From positions 496,001 to 560,000 of the forward strand of contig NZ_CP012406.1 of the NCBI RefSeq assembly GCF_001305595.1: a stretch of DNA of 64,000 nucleotides, written 5' to 3'. How positions within the stretch are numbered: position 1 is the stretch's first letter; the number at the start of each line of letters is the position of its first letter. The translations under genes were made by a program, and so were the position numbers. Under the pieces are notes generated by a model. It saw only the letters and a list, made by a program, of their open reading frames with translations. It was not told where the DNA came from and searched no databases. This document shows, piece after piece, positions 32,374 through 41,859 of this stretch. This DNA is from Azospirillum thiophilum (GTDB lineage: Bacteria; Pseudomonadota; Alphaproteobacteria; Azospirillales; Azospirillaceae).

Positions 32374-33648
32374 ATGTCCTCGGACAAGATCAATGCGGAC
32401 AAGATCAACGGTGGCCTGCCTTCGCCGCTCCGCCGCAAGCTCCTCCTCGGCATGGCGGTGCTGCCCGCCGTCGGCCTGCTGCCGCGCGGCGCGCTGGCCC
32501 AGGCGCTGCCGACCGATGCGGTGAACACGACGAAGCTGGCGGTCACCGACAGCACGGTGAAGGTCGGCATCCTGCATTCCACCACCGGTACCATGGCGAT
32601 CTCGGAGACCGGCTCGGTCCAGGCCGAAAAGCTCGCCATCGCCCAGATCAACGAGATGGGCGGCGTGCTGGGCCGCAAGATCGAGGTCATCCAGGAGGAC
32701 GGTGCCAGCGACTGGCCGACCTTCGCCGAAAAGGCGCGCAAGCTGCTGGTCGAGGACAAGGTGGCGGCGGTGTTCGGCTGCTGGACCTCGGCCTCGCGCA
32801 AGGCGGTGCTGCCGGTGTTCGAGCAGTATAACGGCATGCTCTATTATCCCACTTTCTATGAGGGGTTGGAGCAGTCGAAGAACGTCATCTACACCGGCCA
32901 GGAAGCGACGCAGCAGATCCTTGCCGGCCTGGACTGGGTGACGAAGGAGAAGGGGGCGAAGACCTTCTTCCTGATCGGCTCCGACTATATCTGGCCGCGC
33001 ACCTCCAACAAGATCGCCCGCAAGCACATCGAGATGCATGGACAGAAGGTGGTGGGCGAGGAGTATTTCCCGCTCGGCCATACGCAGTTCAACTCCGTCA
33101 TCAACAAGATCAAGCTGACCAAGCCGGACGTGATCTACGCCTCGGTCGTCGGCGGGTCGAACGTCGCCTTCTACAAGCAGATGAAGGCCGCCGGCATCGA
33201 CCTGAACAAGCAGACGCTGATGACCATCTCCGTCACCGAGGACGAGATGCTGGGCATCGGCGGCGAGAACATCGCCGGCGCCTATGCCTGCATGAAGTAT
33301 TTCCAGTCGCTGAAGAATCCCAACAACGAGAAGTTCGTCGCCGCCTTCAAGAAGATGTGGGGCGGGGAAAGCGTGATCGGCGACGTGACACAGGCGGGTT
33401 ATCTCGGCCCCTGGCTGTGGAAGCTGACGGCGGAGAAGGCCAAGAGCTTCGATGTCGACAAGATCGCTGCCGCATCGGCCGGCATCGAGTTCACCGGGGC
33501 GCCGGAAGGCTATGTCCGTGTCCATGAGAACCATCACCTGTGGAGCAAGACCCGCGTCGGCCGTGCCCGCACCGATGGGCAGTTCGAGGTGGTCTACGAG
33601 ACCGCCGACCTGATCGAGCCGAACCCGTTCCCGAAGGGCTACCAGTAA
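32374..33648 (+). CDS. urtA: Urea/short-chain amide ABC transporter substrate-binding protein
   Basis: 424 residues, ATG after AGGAGG. A twin-arginine-like signal (RRKLLLGMAVLPAVGLLPRGALAQA) is cleaved near residue 43. The type I binding fold has UrtA-family signatures VKVGILHSTTGTMAISE, EDGASDWPTFAEKARKLL, FGCWTSASRKAVLPVFE, YPTFYEGLEQSKN and NHHLWSKTRVGRA. UrtA binds urea, and the FmdD relatives next to formamidase are thought to bind short-chain amides; fmdA/fmdB in the same operon favour amides. Its mature sequence is closely similar to the C-terminal half of the chemoreceptor encoded at 37531-39957. Confidence 0.92.
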   Translation: MSSDKINADKINGGLPSPLRRKLLLGMAVLPAVGLLPRGALAQALPTDAVNTTKLAVTDSTVKVGILHSTTGTMAISETGSVQAEKLAIAQINEMGGVLGRKIEVIQEDGASDWPTFAEKARKLLVEDKVAAVFGCWTSASRKAVLPVFEQYNGMLYYPTFYEGLEQSKNVIYTGQEATQQILAGLDWVTKEKGAKTFFLIGSDYIWPRTSNKIARKHIEMHGQKVVGEEYFPLGHTQFNSVINKIKLTKPDVIYASVVGGSNVAFYKQMKAAGIDLNKQTLMTISVTEDEMLGIGGENIAGAYACMKYFQSLKNPNNEKFVAAFKKMWGGESVIGDVTQAGYLGPWLWKLTAEKAKSFDVDKIAAASAGIEFTGAPEGYVRVHENHHLWSKTRVGRARTDGQFEVVYETADLIEPNPFPKGYQ

Positions 33649-33678
33649 GGGGCGGGGCCAAGGCATCGGCTTCGATTG

Positions 33679-33849
33679 CCCCCTCCCTAACCCTCCCCCG
33701 CTTATGCAGGGGAGGGGACTGCCGCCGAACGCCGACAAAGTTCCTGTCCCCCTCCCCCGCGAGAGCTCTCGCACAAAGCTGCGCTTTGTGCTGACGCGAC
33801 AGGCGGACCGAAGGTCTGCTGAGAGCGGGGGAGGGTCGGGGCGGGGGCA
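33679..33849. repeat. CCCTCCC-type palindromic intergenic repeat, copy C (with inserted element)
   Basis: Starts CCCCCTCCCTAACCCTCCCC, has GGGGACTGCCGCC and ends GGGGGAGGGTCGGGGCGGGG. It lies between urtA and urtB, where a stem could lower expression of the membrane subunits relative to the binding protein. Its right arm is interrupted by the 67-bp element at 33764-33830. Confidence 0.88.
33764..33830. repeat. 67-bp structured element nested in repeat C
   Basis: 63 of 67 positions match 43481-43547. Three nested stems can be drawn: outer GCTCTC/GAGAGC, hairpin GCACAAAGC-TGC-GCTTTGTGC and hairpin CGGACC-GAA-GGTCTG. Three of the four differences fall in hairpin loops and the fourth changes a pair to G-U. 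Confidence 0.75.
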
Positions 33850-33870
33850 AGCGTCACAGGAGTTCCCATC

Positions 33871-34797
33871 ATGTTCGAGGGTTACAGCCTGGCCGAGCTC
33901 GGGTCGATCTTTGCGATGCAGGGATTTGCGGGGCTCATTCTGTTTTCCGTCTTCGTGCTGATGGCGCTTGGCCTCGCCATCATCTTCGGGCAGATGGGCG
34001 TCATCAACATGGCGCATGGGGAATTCATGATCCTCGGCGCCTATGTGACCTATCTCTGTTCGAACGTCGTTTCCAGCACCGTGCCGGCCCTGTTCCCGGC
34101 CTATTTCTTCATCGCCATGGTGCTGGCCTTCATCGCCAGCGGGGCGCTGGGCATGCTGGTCGAATGGGGGATGATCCGCTTCCTCTACCGGCGGCCGCTC
34201 GATACGCTGCTGGCGACCTGGGGATTGAGCCTGATCCTCCAGCAGGTCTTCCGCTCGGTCTTCGGTGCGCGCGAGGTCGGCGTGGTGCTGCCCGACTGGC
34301 TGATGGGATCGGTCGCCGTCACCGACACCATCGAGGTGCCGATCAACGGCCTGTTCGTGATGGGCCTGACCATCGCCATCACGATCGTCATCTATGCCGT
34401 GATGTTCCGCTCGCGCTGGGGCCAGGGCGTGCGGGCGGTGATGCAGAACCGGGTGATGGCCGGCGCCGTCGGCATCAACACCGAAAAGGTCGACCGCTAC
34501 ACCTTCGGTCTCGGCTGCGGCATCGCCGGGGTGGCGGGCAGCGCCTTCACCATGGTCGGCTCGACCGGCCCGACGTCGGGCCAGCTCTACATCGTCGACA
34601 CCTTCCTGGTGGTGGTGTTCGGCGGCGCCCAGAGCCTGATCGGCACCATCGCGTCGGCCTTCACCATCAGCCAGGCCCAGTCGACGATGGAGTTCTTCCT
34701 CAGCGGCTCCACCGCCAAGGTGCTGACCCTGCTGACCGTCGTCGTGATCCTGATGCTGCGCCCGCAGGGCCTGTTCGTCCTCAAAGTCCGCCGCTGA
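33871..34797 (+). CDS. urtB: Urea/amide ABC transporter permease UrtB
   Basis: 308 residues, LivH-type permease with about eight TM helices. Landmarks VFVLMALGLAIIFGQMGVINMAHGEFMILGAYVTYL, YRRPLDTLLATWGLSLILQQVFRSVFGAREVGV (characteristic of UrtB), NRVMAGAVGINTEKVDRYTFGLGCGIAGVAGSAFTM and LRPQGLFVLKVRR at the C-terminus. ATG 33871 with CAGGAG upstream. Confidence 0.94.
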   Translation: MFEGYSLAELGSIFAMQGFAGLILFSVFVLMALGLAIIFGQMGVINMAHGEFMILGAYVTYLCSNVVSSTVPALFPAYFFIAMVLAFIASGALGMLVEWGMIRFLYRRPLDTLLATWGLSLILQQVFRSVFGAREVGVVLPDWLMGSVAVTDTIEVPINGLFVMGLTIAITIVIYAVMFRSRWGQGVRAVMQNRVMAGAVGINTEKVDRYTFGLGCGIAGVAGSAFTMVGSTGPTSGQLYIVDTFLVVVFGGAQSLIGTIASAFTISQAQSTMEFFLSGSTAKVLTLLTVVVILMLRPQGLFVLKVRR

Positions 34798-34809
34798 GGA
34801 GCCTTTCCC

Positions 34810-35988
34810 ATGACGTCCACGACGCGCACCCCTCAAAGTCCAGCTCAGGGCCGCCTTCTCGGGCGCATCGACGGCGACATCGCAGGCATCCTGCTGCTGG
34901 CCGCCTTCCTGGTGATCGTCCTGCCGCTGGGGCTCGACATCTTCCGCCTGAACATGGTCGGGAAGTACCTGACCTATGCCTTCGTGGCGCTCGGCCTCGT
35001 GCTGTGCTGGGGCAGCGCCGGCATCCTGTCGCTGGGCCAGGGCATCTTCTTCGGCATCGGCGGCTATTGCATGGCGATGTTCCTGAAGCTCGAGGCCTCC
35101 AGCCCGGAAGCCACCAAGATCCAGTCGACCCCCGGCATCCCCGACTTCATGGACTGGAACCAGCTGAAGGCGCTGCCCTGGTTCTGGGAACCGTTCCACA
35201 GCCTGACCTTCGCCAGTGTCGCGGTGGTGGCGGTCCCGGCGCTGCTGGCCTTCATCGTCGGGCTGGCGATGTTCAAGCGGCGGGTCGGCGGCGTCTATTT
35301 CGCCATCATCACCCAGGCCTTCGCCGCCATCCTGACCATCCTGATCGTCGGCCAGCAGGGCTACACCGGCGGCATCAACGGCATCACCGACCTGCGCACC
35401 CTGAAGGGCTGGGACATCCGCACCGACGAGGCGAAGCTGGTGCTGTACTTCGTCAACGCCGCATTGCTGATCGGCTGCATCCTGCTCTGCCTCTATGTCC
35501 GCCGGTCCAAGCTGGGGCGCATCCTGGTGGCGCTGCGCGACAAGGAGGACCGGGTTCGCTTCTCCGGCTACGACGTCGCCAACTTCAAGATCTTCGTCTT
35601 CTGCTTCGCTGCATCGCTGTCGGCGGTGGGCGGCGCGATGTTCACGCTCCAGGTCGGCTTCATGTCGCCGTCCTTCGTCGGCATCGTGCCGTCGATCGAG
35701 ATGGTGATCTATTGCGCGGTCGGCGGCCGGCTGTCGCTGCTGGGCGCGGTCTACGGCACGCTGCTGGTCAACTGGGCCAAGACGATGCTGTCGGAGAGCT
35801 TTCCGGAACTGTGGCTGTTCGCCATGGGCGCGCTGTTCATCGGCGTGGTGATGGTGTTCCCCAACGGCCTTGCCGGCCTCTACCAGCAGTTCATCGCCCC
35901 GCAGCTGCGCCGGCTGACCAGCCGCCCGGCGAGCGGTGCGGCCGCCCCCTCCGCCCCGATCATCCCGCCCCACACCGCCGCCGACTGA
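34810..35988 (+). CDS. urtC: Urea/amide ABC transporter permease UrtC
   Basis: 392 residues, LivM-type permease with nine to ten TM helices. Typical stretches: VGKYLTYAFVALGLVLCWGSAGILSLGQGIFFGIGGYCMAMFLKLEAS, GVYFAIITQAFAAILTILIVGQQGYTGGINGITDL, and RVRFSGYDVANFKIFVFCFAASLSAVGGAMFTLQVGFMSP. The loop DFMDWNQLKALPWFWEPF is UrtC-specific. It lies 12 bp after urtB and has an Ala/Pro-rich C-terminal tail. Confidence 0.95.
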   Translation: MTSTTRTPQSPAQGRLLGRIDGDIAGILLLAAFLVIVLPLGLDIFRLNMVGKYLTYAFVALGLVLCWGSAGILSLGQGIFFGIGGYCMAMFLKLEASSPEATKIQSTPGIPDFMDWNQLKALPWFWEPFHSLTFASVAVVAVPALLAFIVGLAMFKRRVGGVYFAIITQAFAAILTILIVGQQGYTGGINGITDLRTLKGWDIRTDEAKLVLYFVNAALLIGCILLCLYVRRSKLGRILVALRDKEDRVRFSGYDVANFKIFVFCFAASLSAVGGAMFTLQVGFMSPSFVGIVPSIEMVIYCAVGGRLSLLGAVYGTLLVNWAKTMLSESFPELWLFAMGALFIGVVMVFPNGLAGLYQQFIAPQLRRLTSRPASGAAAPSAPIIPPHTAAD

Positions 35989-36003
35989 GGAGGGAGCAAA
36001 CCC

Positions 36004-36750
<747 letters not shown>

Positions 36751-36783
36751 GCCTATCCAGGCCATTGAGCGGGGGATCAAGAG

Positions 36784-37473
36784 ATGCTGTCGGTCAATCA
36801 ACTCCGCGTGTCCTATGGCGAGAGCGAGGTCCTGCACGGGCTGGACTTCGCGGTGGCGCCCAATGAGATCGTCGCCATCATGGGCCGCAACGGCATGGGC
36901 AAGACCACGCTGATGAAGTCGCTGATGGGGATCGTGCCGACCCGGTCGGGCGCCATCCGCATCGGCGACACCGAGATCACCGGCCTGAAGAGCTACGAGC
37001 GGGTGGCCAAGGGCGTCGCCTATGTCCCGCAGGGCCGCATGATCTTCCCGACCATGACGGTGCAGGAGAACATCGAGACCGGGCTCGGCGTCCATGGCGG
37101 CCGCAGCGTTCCCGGCGACCTCTACGAGCTGTTCCCGGTGCTGCTGGAGATGAAGGGCCGGCGCGGCGGCAACCTGTCGGGCGGGCAGCAGCAGCAGCTG
37201 GCCATCGCGCGGGCGCTGGCGACCAGGCCGAAGGTGCTGCTGCTGGACGAGCCGACCGAGGGCATCCAGCCGTCGATCATCCGCGAGATGGCCCGCACCC
37301 TGCGCCGCATCCGCGACGAGAAGGGGCTCAGCATCATCGTGTCGGAACAGGTGCTGAGCTTTGCGCTCGACATCGCCGACCGGGTGCTGGTGATCGAGAA
37401 CGGCGAGATCGTCCATGAGGACAGCCGCGATCAGGTCGACGAGGCGAAGGTCGCGCGGCTGCTGTCGGTCTGA
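36784..37473 (+). CDS. urtE: Urea/amide ABC transporter ATPase UrtE
   Basis: 229 residues; Walker A GRNGMGKTT, signature LSGGQQQQLAIARAL, Walker B LLLLDEPTEGIQPSII (the UrtE form), and H-loop SEQ. The opening MLSVNQLRVSYGESEVLHGLDFAVAPNEIVAIMG is canonical. It lies 33 bp after urtD and completes the importer. Confidence 0.95.
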   Translation: MLSVNQLRVSYGESEVLHGLDFAVAPNEIVAIMGRNGMGKTTLMKSLMGIVPTRSGAIRIGDTEITGLKSYERVAKGVAYVPQGRMIFPTMTVQENIETGLGVHGGRSVPGDLYELFPVLLEMKGRRGGNLSGGQQQQLAIARALATRPKVLLLDEPTEGIQPSIIREMARTLRRIRDEKGLSIIVSEQVLSFALDIADRVLVIENGEIVHEDSRDQVDEAKVARLLSV

Positions 37474-37530
37474 CCGGCGCCGGCTCCCCCCGTCCCCGTA
37501 CCCCGCCTCTCCACCACAGAGGGAAGCGCC

Positions 37531-39957
37531 ATGAGCCCTGCCAAGTCCGCATCCACCGCCTGCGCCGTGGTCGCCCTGCTGTCCGCCATGGCGGTGCCGC
37601 TGACCGGCTCGACCGGAGTGGCGACCGCCGGCCTCGTCGTTTCCGCGGCGCTGGCCGCCGCCGCCGCCGCCCTGACTCACCGGCGGGATGCCGCGCTCGG
37701 TCCGCTCGGCGCCCGCGCCGTGGCGCTGTCCGGTGCGGCTGGCGAAGCTGGCGGCGAAGCTGGCGGCGACCCGGTGCGGGAGCTTGCCGCCGCGCTCGAC
37801 CGCATCGCCGCCGCCGCCGAGATCCGCGCCGCCCATGAGGCGGAGCGCGAGGCCGAGCGCAAGGCGACGGAGGAGCGCGCGGTGCGGCTGGAGACGCTGA
37901 CCCGCGCCTTCGAGAACAAGGTCGGCCATCTGGTGCAGACCGTCTCCACGGCGGCCGGCGAGATGACCGGGACGGCGACCGCGATGACCGGCACCGCCGA
38001 CCGCAGCAACCGGCTGTCGGCGACGATGGCGGCGGCGTCCGGTCAGGCCTCGGTCAACGTCCAGACGGTGGCGACGGCCACCGAGGAGCTGTCGGCCTCG
38101 ATCCAGGAGATCGGCCGTCAGGTCGCGGTATCGGCCGGCATCGCCGGCAAGGCGGTGGAGGACACGCGGCGCACCGATTCGGTGGTCCAGGGGCTGGCCG
38201 AGAGCGCCAACCGGATCGGTCAGGTGGTGTCGATGATCCACGGCATCGCCGGCCAGACCAACCTGCTGGCGCTGAACGCCACCATCGAGGCGGCCCGCGC
38301 CGGTGAGGCCGGCAAGGGCTTCGCCGTCGTCGCCACCGAGGTCAAGGCGCTTGCCAACCAGACCGCCAAGGCGACGGAGGACATCTCGACCCAGGTCGGC
38401 GCCATCCAGTCGGCGACGGCGGAGGCGGTGGACGCCATCCGCGGCATCGCCGGCACCATCGCCGACATCAACGAGATCGCCGCGACCATCGCCGCCGCCG
38501 TCCAGCAGCAGGGCGCCGCCACCGCCGAGATTTCCCGCAGCGTCCAGGAGGCCGCGCGCGGCACCGAGGAGGTCGCCCGCAACATCGCCGGCGTGACCGA
38601 GGCGGCGGCCGACACCGGCATGGCGGCTGGGCAGGTGCTCGACGCCGCCGGCGAGGTGTCGCAGCGCGCCGACCAGCTGAGCCAGGAGGTCAACAACTTC
38701 CTGGCCGAGGTCAGCCTGCAGGCCGCGCTGCGCCGGCGCACCGCCGCATCGGGGCGGATGACGGGCGGCGGCGCAGCGGTCCGGCGCAGCGTCGCCGGCG
38801 GACCGGCGACGGCGGCGGTCAACGGCACCGGGCTGGCGGTCACCGACGACAGCGTGACCATCGGCATCCTGCATTCCGCCACCGGCACCATGGCGCTCAG
38901 CGAGGGCGGGTCGATCCAGGCGGAGATGCTGGCGATCCAGCAGATCAACGAGATGGGCGGCGTGCTCGGCCGCCAGATCGTCATCGCGCAGGAGGACGGC
39001 GCCAGCGACTGGCCGACCTTCGCCGACCGGACGGCCAAGCTGCTGGCCGGGGACAAGGTGGCGGCGATCTTCGGCTGCTGGACCTCGGCCTCGCGCAAGG
39101 CGGTGCTGCCGATGCTGGAACGGCACAACGGCCTGCTCTACTACCCGACCTTCTACGAAGGGCTGGAGCAGTCCCGGCACGTCATCTACACCGGCCAGGA
39201 GGCGACCCAGCAGATCCTCGCCGGGCTGGACTGGGTGATGCGGGAGAAGGGGGCCAAATCCTTCTTCCTGATCGGCTCGGACTATATCTGGCCGCGCGCG
39301 TCCAACGCCATCGCCCGCCGCCACATCGAGCGCAAGGGCTGCCGCGTCGTCGGCGAGGAGTATGTCGAACTCGGCCACACCCGGTTCGAGGCGATCATCG
39401 CCAAGATCAAGGCGAGCAAGCCGGACGTCATCTACCCGATCGTCGTCGGCGGTTCCAACGTCGCCTTCTACAAGCAGCTGAAGGCGGCGGGGATCAACCT
39501 CGGCACCCAGATCCTGCTGACCAACAGCGTCACCGAGGACGAGATGCTGGGCATCGGCGGCGATTATATCGCCGGGGCCTTCACCTGTGCCAAATATTTC
39601 CAAAGCCTGGAGCTGCCGGCCAACCGCGCCTTCGTCGCCGCCTTCAAGGCGATGTGGGGGGCCGACAGCGTCATCGGCGACGTCACCCACAACGCCTATG
39701 TCGGCCCCTGGCTGTGGAAGCTGGCGGTCGAGAAGGCCGGCAGCTTCGACGTGGCCCGCGTCGCCGCCGCGTCGCCCGGCATCGTCTTCTCCGGCGCGCC
39801 CGGCGGCGAGACCCGCATCCACGAGAACCATCACCTGTGGACCCGGACCCGCATCGGCCGCGCCCGGCGCGACGGCCAGTTCGACGTCGTGTTCGAGACC
39901 CGCGACCTGATCGAGCCGAACCCCTTCCCGGAGGGGTTCCGCGAGCTGGCGGCTTAG
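37531..39957 (+). CDS. Chemoreceptor (MCP) with C-terminal UrtA-like binding domain
   Basis: 808 residues. Two hydrophobic segments close together (about 11-25 and 30-48) form a membrane hairpin with almost no periplasmic loop. Residues 80-400 are an MCP signalling domain; its conserved tip is IHGIAGQTNLLALNATIEAARAGEAGKGFAVVATEVKALANQ (237-278). There is no clear HAMP domain. After the usual MCP end (VNNFLAEV, ~387-394), a linker leads at about residue 428 into a complete UrtA-type domain (436-808) that matches mature UrtA of this operon from AVN-x-T-x-LAVTD to the DLIEPNPFP end. No TM helix lies between the signalling and binding domains, so the latter should be cytoplasmic, like AmiC of Pseudomonas. 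ATG 37531 after AGAGGGAAG, 57 bp after urtE. Confidence 0.9.
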   Translation: MSPAKSASTACAVVALLSAMAVPLTGSTGVATAGLVVSAALAAAAAALTHRRDAALGPLGARAVALSGAAGEAGGEAGGDPVRELAAALDRIAAAAEIRAAHEAEREAERKATEERAVRLETLTRAFENKVGHLVQTVSTAAGEMTGTATAMTGTADRSNRLSATMAAASGQASVNVQTVATATEELSASIQEIGRQVAVSAGIAGKAVEDTRRTDSVVQGLAESANRIGQVVSMIHGIAGQTNLLALNATIEAARAGEAGKGFAVVATEVKALANQTAKATEDISTQVGAIQSATAEAVDAIRGIAGTIADINEIAATIAAAVQQQGAATAEISRSVQEAARGTEEVARNIAGVTEAAADTGMAAGQVLDAAGEVSQRADQLSQEVNNFLAEVSLQAALRRRTAASGRMTGGGAAVRRSVAGGPATAAVNGTGLAVTDDSVTIGILHSATGTMALSEGGSIQAEMLAIQQINEMGGVLGRQIVIAQEDGASDWPTFADRTAKLLAGDKVAAIFGCWTSASRKAVLPMLERHNGLLYYPTFYEGLEQSRHVIYTGQEATQQILAGLDWVMREKGAKSFFLIGSDYIWPRASNAIARRHIERKGCRVVGEEYVELGHTRFEAIIAKIKASKPDVIYPIVVGGSNVAFYKQLKAAGINLGTQILLTNSVTEDEMLGIGGDYIAGAFTCAKYFQSLELPANRAFVAAFKAMWGADSVIGDVTHNAYVGPWLWKLAVEKAGSFDVARVAAASPGIVFSGAPGGETRIHENHHLWTRTRIGRARRDGQFDVVFETRDLIEPNPFPEGFRELAA

Positions 39958-39971
39958 GTCTCCCTCCGGTG

Positions 39972-40072
39972 CCCCCTCCCTAACCCTCCCCCGCTGGCGC
40001 GGGAGAGGGGACTGCCGCCGCTTTGCCTAGGGCACCCTCTCCCGCGGAGCGGGGGAGGGTCGGGGAGGGGGC
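39972..40072. repeat. CCCTCCC-type palindromic intergenic repeat, copy D
   Basis: Starts CCCCCTCCCTAACCCTCCCC, core GAGAGGGGACTGCCGCC, ends GGGGGAGGGTCGGGGAGGGG. Between the chemoreceptor gene and fmdA in the same transcriptional direction. Confidence 0.88.
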
Positions 40073-40128
40073 AAGCACATCATCCACCCCCCCGTCACCA
40101 ATCAGTCCACCAATAAGGAAGAGCAACC

Positions 40129-41361
40129 ATGGCTGACACCCTGATCAAGGCCGACCTGTCGCAGTCTCCCTACGAGAACGACATGATCCACAACCGCTGG
40201 CATCCGGACATCCCGATGGCGGTGACGGTCAAGCCGGGCGACGATTTCATCCTGGAATGCTACGACTGGACCGGCGGCCAGATCAAAAACGACGACGATG
40301 CCGCCGACGTCCGCGACGTCGACCTCAGCCAGGTGCATTTCCTGTCCGGCCCGGTCGGGGTCGAGGGGGCCGAGCCGGGCGACCTGCTGGTCGTCGACCT
40401 GCTCGACATCGGCGCCTTCCCGCAGCAGCAATGGGGCTTCAACGGCTTCTTCTCCAAGCAGAACGGCGGCGGCTTCCTGACCGAGCATTTTCCGCTGGCC
40501 CAGAAGTCGATCTGGGACTTCGAGGGCATGTTCACCAAGTCGCGCCACATCCCCGGCGTGCGCTTCGCCGGGCTGATCCATCCCGGCCTGATCGGCTGCC
40601 TGCCCTCGCACGACCTGCTGGCCAAGTGGAACAAGCGGGAACAGGCGCTGATCGACACCAACCCGACCCGGGTTCCCGGCCTCGCCAACCCGCCCTATGC
40701 GCCGACCGCCCATATGGGCCGGCTGAAGGGCGACGCCCGCGACAAGGCGGCGGCGGAGGGCGCCCGCACCGTGCCGCCGCGCGAGCATGGCGGCAACTGC
40801 GACATCAAGGACCTGTCGCGCGGCTCCAAGATCTATTTCCCGGTCTATGTGAAGGGCGCCGGCCTGTCGATGGGCGACCTGCATTTCAGCCAGGGCGACG
40901 GTGAGATCACCTTCTGCGGCGCCATCGAGATGGCCGGCTGGGCCCATCTGAAGGTGAACCTGATCAAGGACGGCATGGCCAAGTACGGGATCAGGAACCC
41001 GATCTTCAAGCCGAGCCCGATCGTGCCCAACTACAACGATTACCTGATCTTCGAGGGCATCTCGGTCGACGAGGCCGGCGAGCAGCATTACCTGGACGTC
41101 CATGTCGCCTACCGCCAGGCCTGCCTGAACGCCATCGAGTATCTGAAGAAGTTCGGCTATTCCGGCGCCCAGGCCTATTCGATCCTCGGCACCGCCCCGG
41201 TCCAGGGCCACATCAGCGGCGTGGTCGACGTGCCCAACGCCTGCGCCACCCTGTTCCTGCCGACCCAGATCTTCGACTTCGACATCACGCCGAATGCCGA
41301 CGGCCCGACCAAGTTCATCAGCGGCGACGTCGACATGCCGATCGCGCAGGACCGCGTGTAA
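40129..41361 (+). CDS. fmdA: Formamidase (acetamidase/formamidase family, FmdA_AmdA)
   Basis: 410 residues, matching Methylophilus FmdA (about 407). Typical stretches: NRWHPDIPMAVTVKPGDDFILECYDWTGGQIKNDDDAADVRDVDLSQVHFLSGPV, QQWGFNGFFSKQNGGGFLTEHFP, PREHGGNCDIKDLSRGSKIYFPVYVKGAGLSMGDLHFSQGDGEI and CGAIEMAG. The conserved Asp/His/Glu residues there are the metal site of this family. It hydrolyses formamide (less well acetamide) to ammonium and formate. Its fold is unrelated to AmiE. ATG 40129 follows AAGGAAGAG. Confidence 0.96.
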   Translation: MADTLIKADLSQSPYENDMIHNRWHPDIPMAVTVKPGDDFILECYDWTGGQIKNDDDAADVRDVDLSQVHFLSGPVGVEGAEPGDLLVVDLLDIGAFPQQQWGFNGFFSKQNGGGFLTEHFPLAQKSIWDFEGMFTKSRHIPGVRFAGLIHPGLIGCLPSHDLLAKWNKREQALIDTNPTRVPGLANPPYAPTAHMGRLKGDARDKAAAEGARTVPPREHGGNCDIKDLSRGSKIYFPVYVKGAGLSMGDLHFSQGDGEITFCGAIEMAGWAHLKVNLIKDGMAKYGIRNPIFKPSPIVPNYNDYLIFEGISVDEAGEQHYLDVHVAYRQACLNAIEYLKKFGYSGAQAYSILGTAPVQGHISGVVDVPNACATLFLPTQIFDFDITPNADGPTKFISGDVDMPIAQDRV

Positions 41362-41384
41362 CCGGAAGAAGGGGAGGCCGCGCC

Positions 41385-41735
41385 ATGCCGATGTATGATT
41401 ACGAGTGCCCGACCTGCGGCGACTTCACCGAGATGCGGCCGATGGCCGAATGCAGCCTGCCGCAGCTCTGTCCCCATTGCGAGACGCCGTCGCCGCGGGT
41501 GATCCGGGTGGCGCCGGCCTTCTCCGGCGTGTCCGCGGCGACGCGGGCGGCGCACGCCACCAACGAGCGCAGCGCCGACCGGCCGAGCCTGCTGTCGGAG
41601 GTCGGGCCGAAGGGCAAGCACGGTCCCGGCTGCGGCTGTTGCGGCGGCGGGAGCAAGAAGGGACGCTCGGTCCTGCGCACCCCCGACGGGGCCAAGGGCT
41701 TCCCGACCGCGAGGCCGTGGATGATCAGTCACTGA
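41385..41735 (+). CDS. fmdB: FmdB-family zinc-ribbon protein
   Basis: 116 residues. The N-terminal zinc ribbon MPMYDYECPTCGDFTEMRPMAECSLPQLCPHCETPSPRVIRVAP (two CxxC knuckles) is the FmdB regulatory-protein signature. A Gly/Cys/Lys-rich middle (HGPGCGCCGGGSKKG) could bind further metal. In Methylophilus FmdB is proposed to regulate fmd expression. It starts 23 bp after fmdA with GGGGAGG and is the last gene of the operon. Confidence 0.93.
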   Translation: MPMYDYECPTCGDFTEMRPMAECSLPQLCPHCETPSPRVIRVAPAFSGVSAATRAAHATNERSADRPSLLSEVGPKGKHGPGCGCCGGGSKKGRSVLRTPDGAKGFPTARPWMISH

Positions 41736-41775
41736 TCGGGCACTGACGGGGCGGCCGGGCGGCGGCCTTGGCGGC

Positions 41776-41834
41776 GAGTGGAACGTTTGAAACCGGGTGA
41801 ACCATCGCGGGCGACCCTGTTCAACGTTCCACTC
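41776..41834. terminator. Hairpin between convergent fmdB and HTH gene
   Basis: GAGTGGAACGTT (41776-41787) and AACGTTCCACTC (41823-41834) are 12-bp perfect complements; the next bases inward (TGAAACCGGGT / ACCCTGTTC) pair imperfectly, extending the stem. Placed between two converging genes, it fits a bidirectional stop, though no T-tract follows. Confidence 0.45.
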
Positions 41835-41859
41835 ATCGGCGGGCCGGCGGGCCGCCGGT

